Shown one piece after another: positions 43,201 to 52,477 of a stretch of DNA of 64,000 nucleotides. How positions within the stretch are numbered: position 1 is the stretch's first letter; each line of letters begins with the position of its first letter. A model generated the notes under the pieces. The model had not been told where the DNA came from. It did no database searches and saw nothing but the letters and a program-made list of their open reading frames with translations. The stretch covers positions 3,804,808 to 3,868,807 of the forward strand of contig NZ_CM001977.1 of NCBI RefSeq assembly GCF_000406165.1, read 5' to 3'. This DNA is from Dickeya zeae NCPPB 2538. GTDB taxonomy: Bacteria; Pseudomonadota; Gammaproteobacteria; Enterobacterales; Enterobacteriaceae. Both the position numbers and the translations under genes were made by a program.

Positions 43201-43464
43201 TTGGCTAATATCAAATCAGCTAAGAAACGCGCCGTACAGTCTGAGAAGCGCCGCAAGCACAATGCAAGCCGTCGCTCCATGATGCGTACTTTCATCAAGA
43301 AAGTGTATGCGGCCATCGCCACTGGCGATAAAGAAGCTGCGCAGAAAGCATTTAATGACATGCAACCGATCGTGGACCGTCAGGCCAGCAAAGGTCTGAT
43401 CCACAAAAACAAAGCTGCTCGTCATAAATCCAATCTGACTGCGCAGATCAACGCGATGCAGTAA
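43201..43464 (+). CDS. rpsT: 30S ribosomal protein S20
   Basis: 87-residue ribosomal protein, Lys/Arg-rich, binding 16S rRNA in the 30S body. It starts with TTG at 43201 behind GGGAG (43190-43194). E. coli rpsT also uses UUG, which is part of its autogenous translational control by free S20. Sequence ANIKSAKKRAVQSEKRRKHN matches E. coli. A strong terminator follows at 43492. Confidence 0.97.
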   Translation: MANIKSAKKRAVQSEKRRKHNASRRSMMRTFIKKVYAAIATGDKEAAQKAFNDMQPIVDRQASKGLIHKNKAARHKSNLTAQINAMQ

Positions 43465-43491
43465 TCACGTTTACGTGATGAATCGCTAAAG

Positions 43492-43515
43492 AAACCGGCT
43501 CAGGCCGGTTTTTTT
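43492..43515 (+). terminator. rpsT terminator
   Basis: AAACCGGC (43492-43499) pairs with GCCGGTTT (43503-43510) around TCA, followed by a T-run to 43515. A classical intrinsic terminator 28 bp after rpsT. Confidence 0.92.
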
Positions 43516-43543
43516 GTGCCCGTCAAACAGAGTACAAACACCG

Positions 43544-44434
43544 TTATTCACAAAACAGGGAAGAGAAATCTTCGTTGCAGACGCGTTGCACCGCCGGGTG
43601 TTGAATCATGCGTTCGGCAAAAATAACGTAATACTCATCCTGAATATTGTCGATGCGACCAATCTCTACAATCTCGCCTTGCGCCACCATTTCATCGGCA
43701 TGCAGCGATGGCGCGACAAAAATCGCATCGTGACTCATTCCGAAAGCGGTCATCAATGCTGCATCATCGAACTCGCCCATGATATCCACTAACAGATTCT
43801 GCTCACTAAACCAATTGAGCAGCTTGCGCCCCAGCATGGTACGGCGGGCAGGAATTAATAGCTTACTTTGCGACAGGCAAGCGGGGAAAGGCGCATCCGG
43901 CCCCGGGCGGCGGCTATAAAAACTCACCCCGCACTCACCCAGTTTGCGGGAAAATAGCCCGGCCTGCTGGCCGGAATCTACCGGGCAATCAGACAAAATC
44001 ATATCCAGCTTGTGCTGGCTTAACTGTTCAATCAGCAACTCATGGGTGGATTCGAAGCAGCGCAGGTGAATCGGCATTTGTTCATTCACCACCGTTTCCA
44101 ACACCCGACTTACCAGTCGTTTCGACAAGGCATCCGCCACGCCGACGTCAAACAGCAGGCTGGACTCCTTGCGGTAATTCACGATATCCAGCATCTCCTG
44201 ACTCAAGGCAAACATCTTGTCCGCATAGCGAAATACCAGTTGCCCCAGTTCTGTTGGCTCCAGCCCACGGCCTTTACGCTTGAACAACTTTCCCTGTAGT
44301 CGCTCTTCCAGTAGTTTTATTTGCCCGGTAATCGTTTGTGGCGTCAGAAATAGCCGTTCGGCGGCGGCAGCCACCGAACCGGTCTTACACACTTGCCAGA
44401 AATAGTAGAGATGATTGAAGTTAATATGCGACAT
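43544..44434 (-). CDS. nhaR: NhaR, LysR-family activator of nhaA
   Basis: LysR-type regulator that responds to Na+ and activates nhaA; in E. coli it also activates pgaABCD and osmC. 296 residues: N-terminal winged helix (AAAAERLFLTPQTITGQIKLLEERLQG) and a C-terminal effector domain (VGVADALSKRLVSRVL). Highly similar to E. coli NhaR, including FAERMIQHPAVQRVCN. I prefer the ATG at 44434 (MSHINFNHLYYFW); another lies at 44452 in frame. It lies 43 nt downstream of nhaA in the same direction. Confidence 0.94.
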   Translation of the reverse strand: MSHINFNHLYYFWQVCKTGSVAAAAERLFLTPQTITGQIKLLEERLQGKLFKRKGRGLEPTELGQLVFRYADKMFALSQEMLDIVNYRKESSLLFDVGVADALSKRLVSRVLETVVNEQMPIHLRCFESTHELLIEQLSQHKLDMILSDCPVDSGQQAGLFSRKLGECGVSFYSRRPGPDAPFPACLSQSKLLIPARRTMLGRKLLNWFSEQNLLVDIMGEFDDAALMTAFGMSHDAIFVAPSLHADEMVAQGEIVEIGRIDNIQDEYYVIFAERMIQHPAVQRVCNEDFSSLFCE

Positions 44435-44477
44435 AGGCCCGCGTCCCTTCATTCATGCATAGTTCATTCATACCGAG

Positions 44478-45653
44478 TTAGCGCTGTGCCGCAGGCAACA
44501 CCGCACGCAATGTCAGGTAGCCCAATACCGCCGTGGTCAGCGACGTCAGCAAAATCGCCAGCTTGGCATACAGAATATCCTGTGCCGACACATCGCCAAA
44601 CGCCAGTAACGTAATGAAGATAGACATGGTGAACCCAATGCCGCACAACACCGATACCGCCATCACCTGACGAAAATCCACGCCAGCCGGTAACCGGCCA
44701 AGCCCAAGGCGGATCACCAGCCAGCTAAATAACGACACACCAATCGGCTTGCCCACCAGTAATCCGCTGGCGATACCCAACGTTAATGGTGATAACAAGT
44801 GCTGGAACTCAACACCCTGCAACGAAATACCGGCATTAGCGAAAGCAAACAGCGGGATCACCAAAAAGGCAATCCAACTCGCCAGCCCATGCTCCAGCGT
44901 ACTGGCAGGTGAAGGATGCCCCGCCGGAACACGCAGGGGAATAAAGAATCCCACAATCACCCCGGCAAGCGTAGCATGCACGCCAGATTTCAGAATACAT
45001 ACCCACAGCACGATGCCAACCAACAGATAGGCCGAGGTTTTCATCACCTGCTGGTGATTCATGTACGCCAGAACCGCGATGGCGGCCAGTGCGCCTGACA
45101 GCGCCAGCCAATGCAACTGCTGTGTATAGAACAAGGCAATGATGACGATAGCCCCCAGGTCGTCAATGATCGCCAGCGCCAGCAGAAATACTTTTAACCC
45201 GGTTGGCACTCGTTTACCCAACAGCACCAGGATACCGACCGCGAAAGCGATATCCGTCGCCGTCGGAATCGCCCAGCCGGAGCGAGTTTCTACTTCAGTG
45301 GCGTTGAACAGCAGGAAAAACAGCGCGGGCACCAGCATCCCACCAAATGCCGCCACCACCGGCAGTATGGCCTGACGTCGACTCGCCAGCGCACCGACGA
45401 CCAATTCACGCTTCACCTCCAGCCCTACCTGCAGGAAAAACAGCGCCATCAAACCGTCATTGATCCACAACAGCAGCGGTTTGTTGATATCCAGTGCGCC
45501 AATCCCCAGTACAACCGGTATATCCAGAAAGGCGTGATACCACGATAGTGTGGCGGGGATATTGGCAACCAGTAACGCCAACAGCGTGGCGATAATCAAA
45601 ATCATACCGGCAGCCGCTTCCAGGCCGGTCAAATAGCGAAATAGCTTTATCAT
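44478..45653 (-). CDS. nhaA: Na+/H+ antiporter NhaA
   Basis: Inner-membrane antiporter exchanging two H+ for one Na+ or Li+, for salt and alkaline tolerance. 391 residues, about twelve membrane segments, with the ion-binding aspartate pair in LALAIIDDLGAIVI and conserved VGFFIPL, LPLFAFANAG and CGIGFTMSIFI blocks. The ATG at 45653 lies behind GGGAGACAAAA; the frame extends to 45686 with no homology. nhaR follows it. No hokC-like gene is present between nhaA and dnaJ. Confidence 0.95.
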   Translation of the reverse strand: MIKLFRYLTGLEAAAGMILIIATLLALLVANIPATLSWYHAFLDIPVVLGIGALDINKPLLLWINDGLMALFFLQVGLEVKRELVVGALASRRQAILPVVAAFGGMLVPALFFLLFNATEVETRSGWAIPTATDIAFAVGILVLLGKRVPTGLKVFLLALAIIDDLGAIVIIALFYTQQLHWLALSGALAAIAVLAYMNHQQVMKTSAYLLVGIVLWVCILKSGVHATLAGVIVGFFIPLRVPAGHPSPASTLEHGLASWIAFLVIPLFAFANAGISLQGVEFQHLLSPLTLGIASGLLVGKPIGVSLFSWLVIRLGLGRLPAGVDFRQVMAVSVLCGIGFTMSIFITLLAFGDVSAQDILYAKLAILLTSLTTAVLGYLTLRAVLPAAQR

Positions 45654-45790
45654 TTTTGTCTCCCTTACCCCATCGACGGGCATCACGGCCCGATAATGAG
45701 ATGCAAGGTTAAGCTACAGTACTCATCGTTAAAAGCAGTTTTAAACTGGATTATTACTCGAATAAACCGAACAGTTAGACGATATCGGTA

Positions 45791-45823
45791 AAAAAGCCAG
45801 CCGGGTTACCCTGGCTGGCTTTT
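45791..45823 (-). terminator. Terminator after dnaJ
   Basis: AAAAGCCAGCC (45792-45802) and GGCTGGCTTTT (45813-45823) form an 11-bp stem, with a loop that can pair further (GGGTTACCC). On the minus strand it is followed by TTTTACC, 24-56 bp past the dnaJ stop. Confidence 0.9.
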
Positions 45824-45846
45824 ATTAAGACGGGCGGAGAATCGAC

Positions 45847-46980
45847 TTAGCGAGTCAAATCATCAAAGAATTTTTTCACACCGTCGAAGAAACTTTTGGA
45901 ACGTGGGCTGTTGCTTTCGCCAGTCGGCCCACCGAAACTTTCCTGCAATTCCTGCAACAGTTGTTTTTGACGATCGCTCAAGTTGACCGGGGTTTCTACC
46001 ACCACCCGGCACAGCAGGTCGCCCTGAACGCCGCCGCGAACAGATTTCACACCTTTACCACGCATACGGAACAGTTTACCGGTTTGCGTTTCCGCTGGTA
46101 CTTTCAGCATCACACGACCGTCGAGCGTCGGCACTTCGATTTCGCCCCCCAGCGCCGCCATCGCAAAGTTAATCGGTACTTCGCAATAGAGGTTATTGTC
46201 TTCACGCTGGAAGATCGGGTGTTCACGCACTTGCACCTGAACATACAAATCGCCTGCTGGCGCGCCAAATTCTCCCGCTTCCCCTTCACCTGCCAGGCGG
46301 ATGCGGTCACCAGTATCGACCCCTGCCGGGATCTTGACCGATAGTGTTTTGCTCTTCTCGACGCGGCCATGACCGTGGCACTTCGTGCAAGGATCTTTGA
46401 TGATTTTCCCGCGCCCATGACAGTGCGGACACGTCTGCTGCACCGTAAAGAAGCCCTGACGCATTTGCACCTGTCCGTTGCCGTGGCACGTCGGGCACGT
46501 GACCGCATTGCTGCCCGGTTTAGCGCCGCTGCCATGGCACACGTCACACTCCTGCAGCGTCGGGATACGGATCTCTTTCGTAACGCCGCGCACCGCTTCT
46601 TCCAGCGTCAGCTCCATGGTGTAACGTAAATCAGAGCCGCGACTTGCACGCTGACGACGTCCGCCGCCAAAGATATCGCCGAATACATCACCAAAAATGT
46701 CGCCGAAATCAGCGCCGCCGAAACCACCGGCACCGCCGCCACCCATGCCACCTTGCTCAAACGCGGCATGTCCATACTGATCGTAGGCGGCGCGTTTCTG
46801 AGCATCGGTCAAAATCTCATAGGCTTCTTTGACTTCCTTGAACTTGGCTTCAGCCTCTTTATCACCCGGATTGCGGTCCGGATGATATTTCATCGCCAGC
46901 CGTTTATAAGCCTTTTTGATGTCGCGTTCATCAGCGTCTTTCGCAACACCCAGAATTTCGTAGTAGTCTTGCTTCGCCAT
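45847..46980 (-). CDS. dnaJ: Chaperone DnaJ (Hsp40)
   Basis: Stimulates DnaK ATPase and delivers substrates. 377 residues: J-domain with HPD (KYHPDRNPGD), a Gly/Phe-rich linker (GGMGGGGAGGFGGADFGDIF), four CxxCxGxG zinc-finger repeats (CDVCHGSG, CPTCHGNG, CPHCHGRG, CTKCHGHG) and C-terminal substrate domains. Complete and similar to E. coli. Second gene of the heat-shock operon dnaKJ, 109 nt after dnaK. Confidence 0.97.
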   Translation of the reverse strand: MAKQDYYEILGVAKDADERDIKKAYKRLAMKYHPDRNPGDKEAEAKFKEVKEAYEILTDAQKRAAYDQYGHAAFEQGGMGGGGAGGFGGADFGDIFGDVFGDIFGGGRRQRASRGSDLRYTMELTLEEAVRGVTKEIRIPTLQECDVCHGSGAKPGSNAVTCPTCHGNGQVQMRQGFFTVQQTCPHCHGRGKIIKDPCTKCHGHGRVEKSKTLSVKIPAGVDTGDRIRLAGEGEAGEFGAPAGDLYVQVQVREHPIFQREDNNLYCEVPINFAMAALGGEIEVPTLDGRVMLKVPAETQTGKLFRMRGKGVKSVRGGVQGDLLCRVVVETPVNLSDRQKQLLQELQESFGGPTGESNSPRSKSFFDGVKKFFDDLTR

Positions 46981-47006
46981 TCTTTTTTCCTGCCCTCAAC
47001 ATGCGT

Positions 47007-47038
47007 GCACGGGCGCAGAGTTTCCCCGACGCCCGTGC
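47007..47038 (-). promoter_or_regulatory. Hairpin between dnaK and dnaJ
   Basis: GCACGGGCG (47007-47015) pairs with CGCCCGTGC (47030-47038) around 14 nt. There is no T-run, so it should not terminate fully. It may set the DnaK:DnaJ ratio by partial termination or mRNA processing, an inference. Confidence 0.6.
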
Positions 47039-47089
47039 TGGTTGCCAGCAACAGTATGAGCTACCGCTACTGCGCCCGCTTAAGGGCGA

Positions 47090-49000
47090 TTATTTCTTGT
47101 CTTTGACTTCTTCGAACTCGGCGTCGACCACATCGTCATCCTGACGGGCTGCATTGTCAGCGCCCGCCGCACCGGCCTGAGCCTGTTGCTGCTGAGCCGC
47201 TTCCAGCAGTTTGGTCGATGCTTCCGCCAGTTTCTGGATTTTCGCGTCGATATCCGCTTTATCTTCACCTTTCAGCGCAGTTTCCAGCGCTTTCAGTGCT
47301 TCTTCAATAGCGGTCTTGTCAGCGGCAGCCAGCTTGTCGCCGGTTTCTTCCAGTTGCTTACGGGTGCTATGCAGCAGGTGGTCACCCTGGTTGCGTGCCT
47401 GTACCAGTTCTTCAAACTTACGGTCCGCTTCGGCGTTAGCTTCGGCATCACGTACCATCTTCTGAATTTCGTCCTCATTCAGGCCCGAAGAGGCTTTGAT
47501 GGTGATGTTCTGCTCACGGCCACTGTTCTTGTCTTTAGCCGATACATGCAGGATACCGTCGGCGTCGATGTCGAACGTCACTTCAATCTGCGGCATACCG
47601 CGCGGTGCCGGCTGGATACCGTCCAGGTTGAACTGGCCCAGCGACTTGTTATCATGAGCGCGCTTACGCTCACCCTGCAGTACATGGATAGTCACCGCAG
47701 ACTGGTTGTCTTCCGCCGTTGAGAACACCTGACTGTGTTTGGTCGGAATGGTGGTGTTCTTGGTAATCAGCGGAGTCATCACGCCGCCCATGGTTTCGAT
47801 ACCCAGAGACAGCGGAGTCACGTCCAGCAGCAGCACGTCTTTTACGTCACCGGCCAGCACGCCACCCTGCACCGCAGCACCGATCGCCACAGCTTCATCC
47901 GGGTTAACATCTTTACGCGGCTCTTTTCCGAAGAAATCGGCCACTTTCTTCTGTACCAGCGGCATACGTGTCTGACCACCGACCAGGATCACGTCGTGGA
48001 TTTCGGACACGGACAGGCCAGCATCCTGCAACGCCACTTTCAGCGGTTCCAGTGAACGGGTTACCAGGTCTTCAACCAGCGATTCCAGTTTGGCGCGAGT
48101 CACCTTGATATTCAGGTGTTTCGGACCGGTTGCGTCCGCCGTGATGTACGGCAGGTTAACGTCAGTCTGCTGAGCGGAAGACAGCTCAATCTTCGCTTTT
48201 TCTGCCGCTTCTTTCAGACGCTGCATCGCCAGCGGGTCGTTACGCAGGTCAAAGCCCTGCTCTTTTTTGAACTCGTCAACCAGATAGTTGATCATACGGC
48301 TATCGAAGTCTTCGCCACCCAGGTGGGTATCACCGTTGGTCGCCAGTACTTCAAAGGTTTTTTCGCCGTCCACGTCATCGATTTCGATAATGGAGATATC
48401 GAACGTACCACCACCCAGGTCATACACGGCGATAGTGCGGTTGCCAACACCTTTGTCCAGGCCGTATGCCAGCGCTGCGGCGGTCGGTTCGTTAATGATA
48501 CGTTTTACTTCGAGGCCCGCGATACGGCCGGCGTCTTTGGTCGCCTGACGCTGAGCATCGTTAAAATAAGCCGGAACGGTAATGACGGCTTCGGTGATGG
48601 TTTCACCCAGATAATCTTCCGCCGTCTTTTTCATTTTCTTCAGCACTTCAGCGGAAATCTGCGGCGGAGCCAGTTTCTGGTCTTTAACTTCTACCCACGC
48701 GTCGCCGTTGTCAGCCGGGATAATTCTGTACGGCATGATGTTGGTGTCGCGCTGAACTTCTTCATCCTGGAAACGACGACCAATCAAACGTTTGATAGCA
48801 AACAGCGTATTTTTCGGGTTAGTCACCGCCTGACGTTTAGCCGGTTGGCCAACCAGAGTTTCACCATCTTGCGTATAAGCAATAATGGAAGGCGTGGTGC
48901 GATCACCTTCGCTGTTTTCCAGTACTTTGACCTGCGTACCGTCCATAATCGCTACACAAGAGTTGGTTGTACCCAAGTCGATACCAATAATCTTACCCAT
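47090..49000 (-). CDS. dnaK: Chaperone DnaK (Hsp70)
   Basis: Major cytoplasmic Hsp70, which binds exposed hydrophobic peptides in an ATP cycle with DnaJ and GrpE and controls sigma-32 stability. 636 residues: N-terminal ATPase (MGKIIGIDLGTTNSCVAIMD, IAVYDLGGGTFDISI), substrate domain (LLDVTPLSLGIETMGG) and a helical lid with a Gln/Ala-rich end and the acidic tail DDDVVDAEFEEVKDKK. Two sigma-32 promoters lie upstream. Confidence 0.98.
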   Translation of the reverse strand: MGKIIGIDLGTTNSCVAIMDGTQVKVLENSEGDRTTPSIIAYTQDGETLVGQPAKRQAVTNPKNTLFAIKRLIGRRFQDEEVQRDTNIMPYRIIPADNGDAWVEVKDQKLAPPQISAEVLKKMKKTAEDYLGETITEAVITVPAYFNDAQRQATKDAGRIAGLEVKRIINEPTAAALAYGLDKGVGNRTIAVYDLGGGTFDISIIEIDDVDGEKTFEVLATNGDTHLGGEDFDSRMINYLVDEFKKEQGFDLRNDPLAMQRLKEAAEKAKIELSSAQQTDVNLPYITADATGPKHLNIKVTRAKLESLVEDLVTRSLEPLKVALQDAGLSVSEIHDVILVGGQTRMPLVQKKVADFFGKEPRKDVNPDEAVAIGAAVQGGVLAGDVKDVLLLDVTPLSLGIETMGGVMTPLITKNTTIPTKHSQVFSTAEDNQSAVTIHVLQGERKRAHDNKSLGQFNLDGIQPAPRGMPQIEVTFDIDADGILHVSAKDKNSGREQNITIKASSGLNEDEIQKMVRDAEANAEADRKFEELVQARNQGDHLLHSTRKQLEETGDKLAAADKTAIEEALKALETALKGEDKADIDAKIQKLAEASTKLLEAAQQQQAQAGAAGADNAARQDDDVVDAEFEEVKDKK

Positions 49001-49048
49001 CTAAACATCTCCACTTAAAAGTCATATTCGGTGTGGTGGTTTAACCTA

Positions 49049-49158
49049 CTATGCGGGCGAAATACTACTTTTCAACACCCCAAAATCGTCATTATCTTTT
49101 CAGTCAAACCGCTTCGATGACTCTAAGATGGGGACGACAATTCCGGCATCAAGGGGGA
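49049..49158 (-). promoter_or_regulatory. Two sigma-32 promoters of dnaKJ
   Basis: Distal: CCCCCTTGATG (complement of 49147-49157), then CCCCATC (complement of 49127-49133), close to E. coli dnaK P1. Proximal: GTTGAAA (complement of 49069-49075) and CCCGCAT (complement of 49051-49057), like P2. Both match the heat-shock consensus CTTGAAA / CCCATNT with 12-13 bp between. Strong evidence for heat-shock control. Confidence 0.88.
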
Positions 49159-49385
49159 GTCACCAAAAAAAACTGCATCTTCCCCGTTTTTGATCAAATT
49201 ATTCGCAACCTATCTGGTTGTATCGCCTATTGCCGCCCGCTATGATGCCGCGCTCGCCGCAGAAAAGGGATTAACCCGGCCTGACAGCGGGTAACGGCGG
49301 CAGGCCGTTCATCTCGAAAGGGTGTCCGCCGGGCAAACTTTGAGACACAACACCACATTGACCATTTTGTTATTGCTGAGGATGT

Positions 49386-49958
49386 ATGCACGAGAAAACG
49401 TTGGCGAATCCGGGCCCATTGGGACTGATGGGCTTCGGGATGACCACCATTTTGTTAAACCTGCACAACGCAGGCTTTTTCCCACTGACTTCTATTATTC
49501 TGAGCATGGGCATCTTCTATGGCGGTATCGCCCAGATCCTGGCTGGCCTGCTGGAATATAAAAAAGGCAACACCTTTGGCGTCACTGCCTTTACGTCCTA
49601 TGGCGCATTCTGGTTGACGCTGGTTGCTATCATCATGCTGCCGAAAATGGGCCTGGCGGAAGCGGCCGATGCACAGTTCCTGGGCGTATTCCTGGCACTG
49701 TGGGGCATCTTCACCCTGTTTATGTTCTTCGGCACACTGGGTGCCAACCGCGCGCTGCAATTCGTGTTCGCCAGCCTGACCGTACTGTTCGCCCTGCTGG
49801 CGATCGGTAACATCACCGGCAACCACGCGCTGCTGACCTTCGCCGGTTACGAAGGCATTATCTGTGGTGCCAGTGCCATCTACCTGGCAATGGCCGAAGT
49901 GCTCAACGAGCAGTATGGCCGTACCGTACTGCCGATTGGTGCTCGTGGCGCACACTGA
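49386..49958 (+). CDS. satP: Acetate/succinate:H+ symporter SatP
   Basis: Inner-membrane transporter of the AceTr (GPR1/FUN34/YaaH) family, moving acetate and succinate with protons. 190 residues with six membrane segments; the family signature NPGPLGLMGFGMTTILLNLHN is present, as are GIFYGGIAQILAGLLEYKKG and VLNEQYGRTVLPIG. ATG at 49386 follows TGAGGATGT (49376-49385). It is directly divergent from dnaK here; E. coli has yaaW and yaaI between. The terminator at 49987-50018 follows. Confidence 0.94.
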   Translation: MHEKTLANPGPLGLMGFGMTTILLNLHNAGFFPLTSIILSMGIFYGGIAQILAGLLEYKKGNTFGVTAFTSYGAFWLTLVAIIMLPKMGLAEAADAQFLGVFLALWGIFTLFMFFGTLGANRALQFVFASLTVLFALLAIGNITGNHALLTFAGYEGIICGASAIYLAMAEVLNEQYGRTVLPIGARGAH

Positions 49959-49985
49959 TAGAGCCGCGTGACACTCACTAGCAGG

Positions 49986-50019
49986 TAAAAAAAGAGGCGC
50001 ATCTTGCGCCTCTTTTTTC
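49986..50019. terminator. Bidirectional terminator after satP
   Basis: AAAGAGGCGCA and TGCGCCTCTTT pair around TCT (49991-50015), with flanking A- and T-runs. It can end satP rightward and the MFS gene leftward. Confidence 0.92.
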
Positions 50020-50040
50020 GTTCACCTTTTTGCTCAGCAG

Positions 50041-51360
50041 TTATACGCTGGCAGGCGACGTCACCTGCTCGGCTTTCGATTCCACCTCACGGTGGGTCTG
50101 ACTCTGCAGATAAACGCCCAGCATCAGCCCTAATGCACACAACGCCAGCACATAAAACGCCGGTGCCATCGGCGTCCATTTCATCAGCAACGTGACAAAA
50201 ATTGGCGTCATACCACCAAAAATGGCGTACGCCACGTTGTAGGAAAAAGAAATACCGGAAAAGCGCACCGCTGCCGGGAATGCGCGCACCATCACGTATG
50301 GCACAGCGCCCACTACCCCAACGCTCAATCCCGCCAGCGCATAGCTGATAAACAACACGCCATGGCTCATGGCCGCATGGGAATAAAAGAACCAACTGCA
50401 TACGGCAAACAGCAGGCTACCAATAATAAAGGTGCGACCGACGCCAATCCTGTCCGATGCCAGCCCGGCAATAATGCACCCCACCATCAGCATAATGGTG
50501 GCCAGACTATTGGCCTGCAGTGTCAACGCCGCTGGAATACCGTGCAATTTCTGCAAATACACCGGTGCCATCAGTATCACCACCACAATGCCCGCTGATA
50601 ACAGCCAGGTTAGCAACATACTGACCACTATCGCCTTCTTGTGGCGAAAGACGACAGTTTTGAGCGGCAGTTCATCCGCCAGCGCCTTATGCGCCTGCAT
50701 CTCGCGGAAAATCGGCGTTTCCTGTAACCAGCGGCGCAGGTACAAAGCAATCAACCCAAAAATCCCACCGATAAAGAACGGGATACGCCAGCCACCGGCA
50801 ACAATCTGCCCTGGTTGCAGTAAGGTATTGAGCACAGTGGCGACCATCGAACCAAACAGAATGCCGAGCGTCAGCCCAGCGGTCAGTGTGCCGCAGGCAA
50901 TACCGATACGGGACCGGGGAACATGTTCCGCCACAAACACCCACGCGCCCGGCACTTCACCGCCAATCGCCGCCCCTTGCAGCACCCGCATCAACAATAA
51001 CAGTAGCGGGGCCGCGATACCGATGGAGGCGTACGTCGGCAGCATCCCCATACCCAGCGTCGGCAACGCCATCAGCAGGATACTCAGGCTGAACATTTTT
51101 TTGCGACCAACACGATCGCCAAAGTGCGCCATCACGATGCCGCCTAGCGGGCGCGCCAGATAGCCAGCAGCAAAGATGCCAAAGGTCTGTACCTGTCGCA
51201 GCCATTCGGGAATATCCGACGGGAAAAACAGATCACCAATAACAGCGGCGAAAAAGACGAAGATGATGAAGTCGTAAAACTCCAGCGCGCCGCCCAGTGC
51301 CGCCAACGAGAGGGTTTGATAATCGTGTCGATTCAATCGACGATGCTGCTCACCAGCCAT
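50041..51360 (-). CDS. MFS transporter, metabolite:H+ symporter type
   Basis: Inner-membrane major facilitator of the metabolite:proton symporter (MHS) subgroup, which includes ProP, KgtP, ShiA and citrate carriers. 439 residues, twelve membrane segments, with the loop 2-3 motif HFGDRVGRKKMF and N-terminal GALEFYDFIIFVFFAAVIG typical of the group. The substrate cannot be told. It lies between satP and mog, adjacent genes in E. coli, so it is a lineage-specific insertion; codon use looks native. Its own AT-rich upstream region (51361-51488) suggests independent regulation. Confidence 0.85.
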   Translation of the reverse strand: MAGEQHRRLNRHDYQTLSLAALGGALEFYDFIIFVFFAAVIGDLFFPSDIPEWLRQVQTFGIFAAGYLARPLGGIVMAHFGDRVGRKKMFSLSILLMALPTLGMGMLPTYASIGIAAPLLLLLMRVLQGAAIGGEVPGAWVFVAEHVPRSRIGIACGTLTAGLTLGILFGSMVATVLNTLLQPGQIVAGGWRIPFFIGGIFGLIALYLRRWLQETPIFREMQAHKALADELPLKTVVFRHKKAIVVSMLLTWLLSAGIVVVILMAPVYLQKLHGIPAALTLQANSLATIMLMVGCIIAGLASDRIGVGRTFIIGSLLFAVCSWFFYSHAAMSHGVLFISYALAGLSVGVVGAVPYVMVRAFPAAVRFSGISFSYNVAYAIFGGMTPIFVTLLMKWTPMAPAFYVLALCALGLMLGVYLQSQTHREVESKAEQVTSPASV

Positions 51361-51488
51361 AAATCACCGCGCAATGCCAGTACGATAAGAAAATAATTTT
51401 ATATTATCGTGTAAATAAAAAATTACTATAGCGGCAAAATTTTGACACACCAACATCGAGCAGCAATTATTGATTCAATACGTCAACT

Positions 51489-52076
51489 TCAGCTTTTTAT
51501 ATCGCGTATCGCACTCTTAGGACGAAAAGCAACTACCACGTCAGGATTGGTTTCGATATAAGGCCCTTCCAGCAGTTGGATGCAGTAGGGAACACTGGCA
51601 AAAATACCCGGCACGATAACCTGCCCCGTTGCATCCTTCAGGCCAGACAAGGTTTCACGAATAGATTTCGGCTGTCCCGGTAAATTGAGAATCAATGCCT
51701 GCTTGCGAATGACACCAACCTGACGCGACAAAATCGCAGTGGGCACAAAACGCAGGCTAATCTGGCGCATCTGTTCGCCGAACCCCGGCATTTCCCGATC
51801 GGCAACCGCCAGCGTGGCATCAGGCGTGACATCACGACGCGCCGGCCCGGTACCGCCCGTCGTCAGTACCAGATGACAACCACATTCGTCCACCAGCTCA
51901 CACAGTGTTTGCTCGATTAGCGGTTGTTCATCCGGCACCAAACGGGTTTGCACATCAAAAGGGGTGCTCAGTGCTTCGCTCAGCCATGCCTGCAGAGCCG
52001 GAATGCCTTCATCCTGATAAACCCCGCTGGACGCGCGATCAGAAATGGATACCAAACCAACACATAGACTGTTCAT
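51489..52076 (-). CDS. mog: Molybdopterin adenylyltransferase Mog
   Basis: Adenylates molybdopterin before molybdenum insertion by MoeA, for molybdenum cofactor synthesis. 195 residues with the family GLVSISDRASSGVYQDEGIP and LTTGGTGPARRDVTP motifs. The ATG at 52076 lies behind GAGGTG and matches the E. coli start (MNSLCVGLVSIS); an upstream ATG at 52097 adds seven residues. talB is its neighbour in E. coli; here a diguanylate cyclase gene lies between. Confidence 0.95.
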   Translation of the reverse strand: MNSLCVGLVSISDRASSGVYQDEGIPALQAWLSEALSTPFDVQTRLVPDEQPLIEQTLCELVDECGCHLVLTTGGTGPARRDVTPDATLAVADREMPGFGEQMRQISLRFVPTAILSRQVGVIRKQALILNLPGQPKSIRETLSGLKDATGQVIVPGIFASVPYCIQLLEGPYIETNPDVVVAFRPKSAIRDIKS

Positions 52077-52477
52077 AAGCACCTCTTGTTTATCCAAAAA
52101 TTAGTTCTATCAGCCAGATTAATCATCCAATGCATTAAACCCATTCAAAAATCAGCTCACTAATGAGACAATGCTTGAGATCTGCGCGATGTCATCAACA
52201 ACCGCGCCATGACCATGCACAATATCTAACGATTCAACGAGTTAATGCTCAACTATCGATTAATATTTTTGACCATAATAATAATTAAGAGTCTACCCCA
52301 GCTTGCATGATTATCGCAGTCAGATTGCACAGGGAGAGTACGCGTAAATCATCACGTGAATAACGGCTACACTGATTCCGGGCTCCGGAAATGAGCGTAG
52401 CGCCTCACCGAGGCTGATTTTGCAAGTAATATCAGGGCCGGACAATAGCGTACCACCGTGCAGTTCAGGAAAAGTGA
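52077..52477. other. Intergenic region between mog and the diguanylate cyclase gene
   Basis: Divergent 400-bp region, AT-rich near 52250-52310. It must hold the promoters of mog (leftward) and the cyclase gene (rightward). I see no ORF, no strong sigma-70 boxes and no repeat. GGAAAAG (52467-52473) is the likely ribosome site of the cyclase gene. Confidence 0.45.

Noticed and set aside
45654..45846. hokC/sokC toxin-antitoxin between nhaA and dnaJ
   Set aside because: Present in E. coli at this place, but no Hok-like frame is found here, only promoter-like sequence and the dnaJ terminator.
48116..49018. 300-codon frame antisense to dnaK (similar ones over thrC and lspA/fkpB)
   Set aside because: Phe/Val/Arg/His-rich mirror of dnaK codons; no independent evidence of coding.
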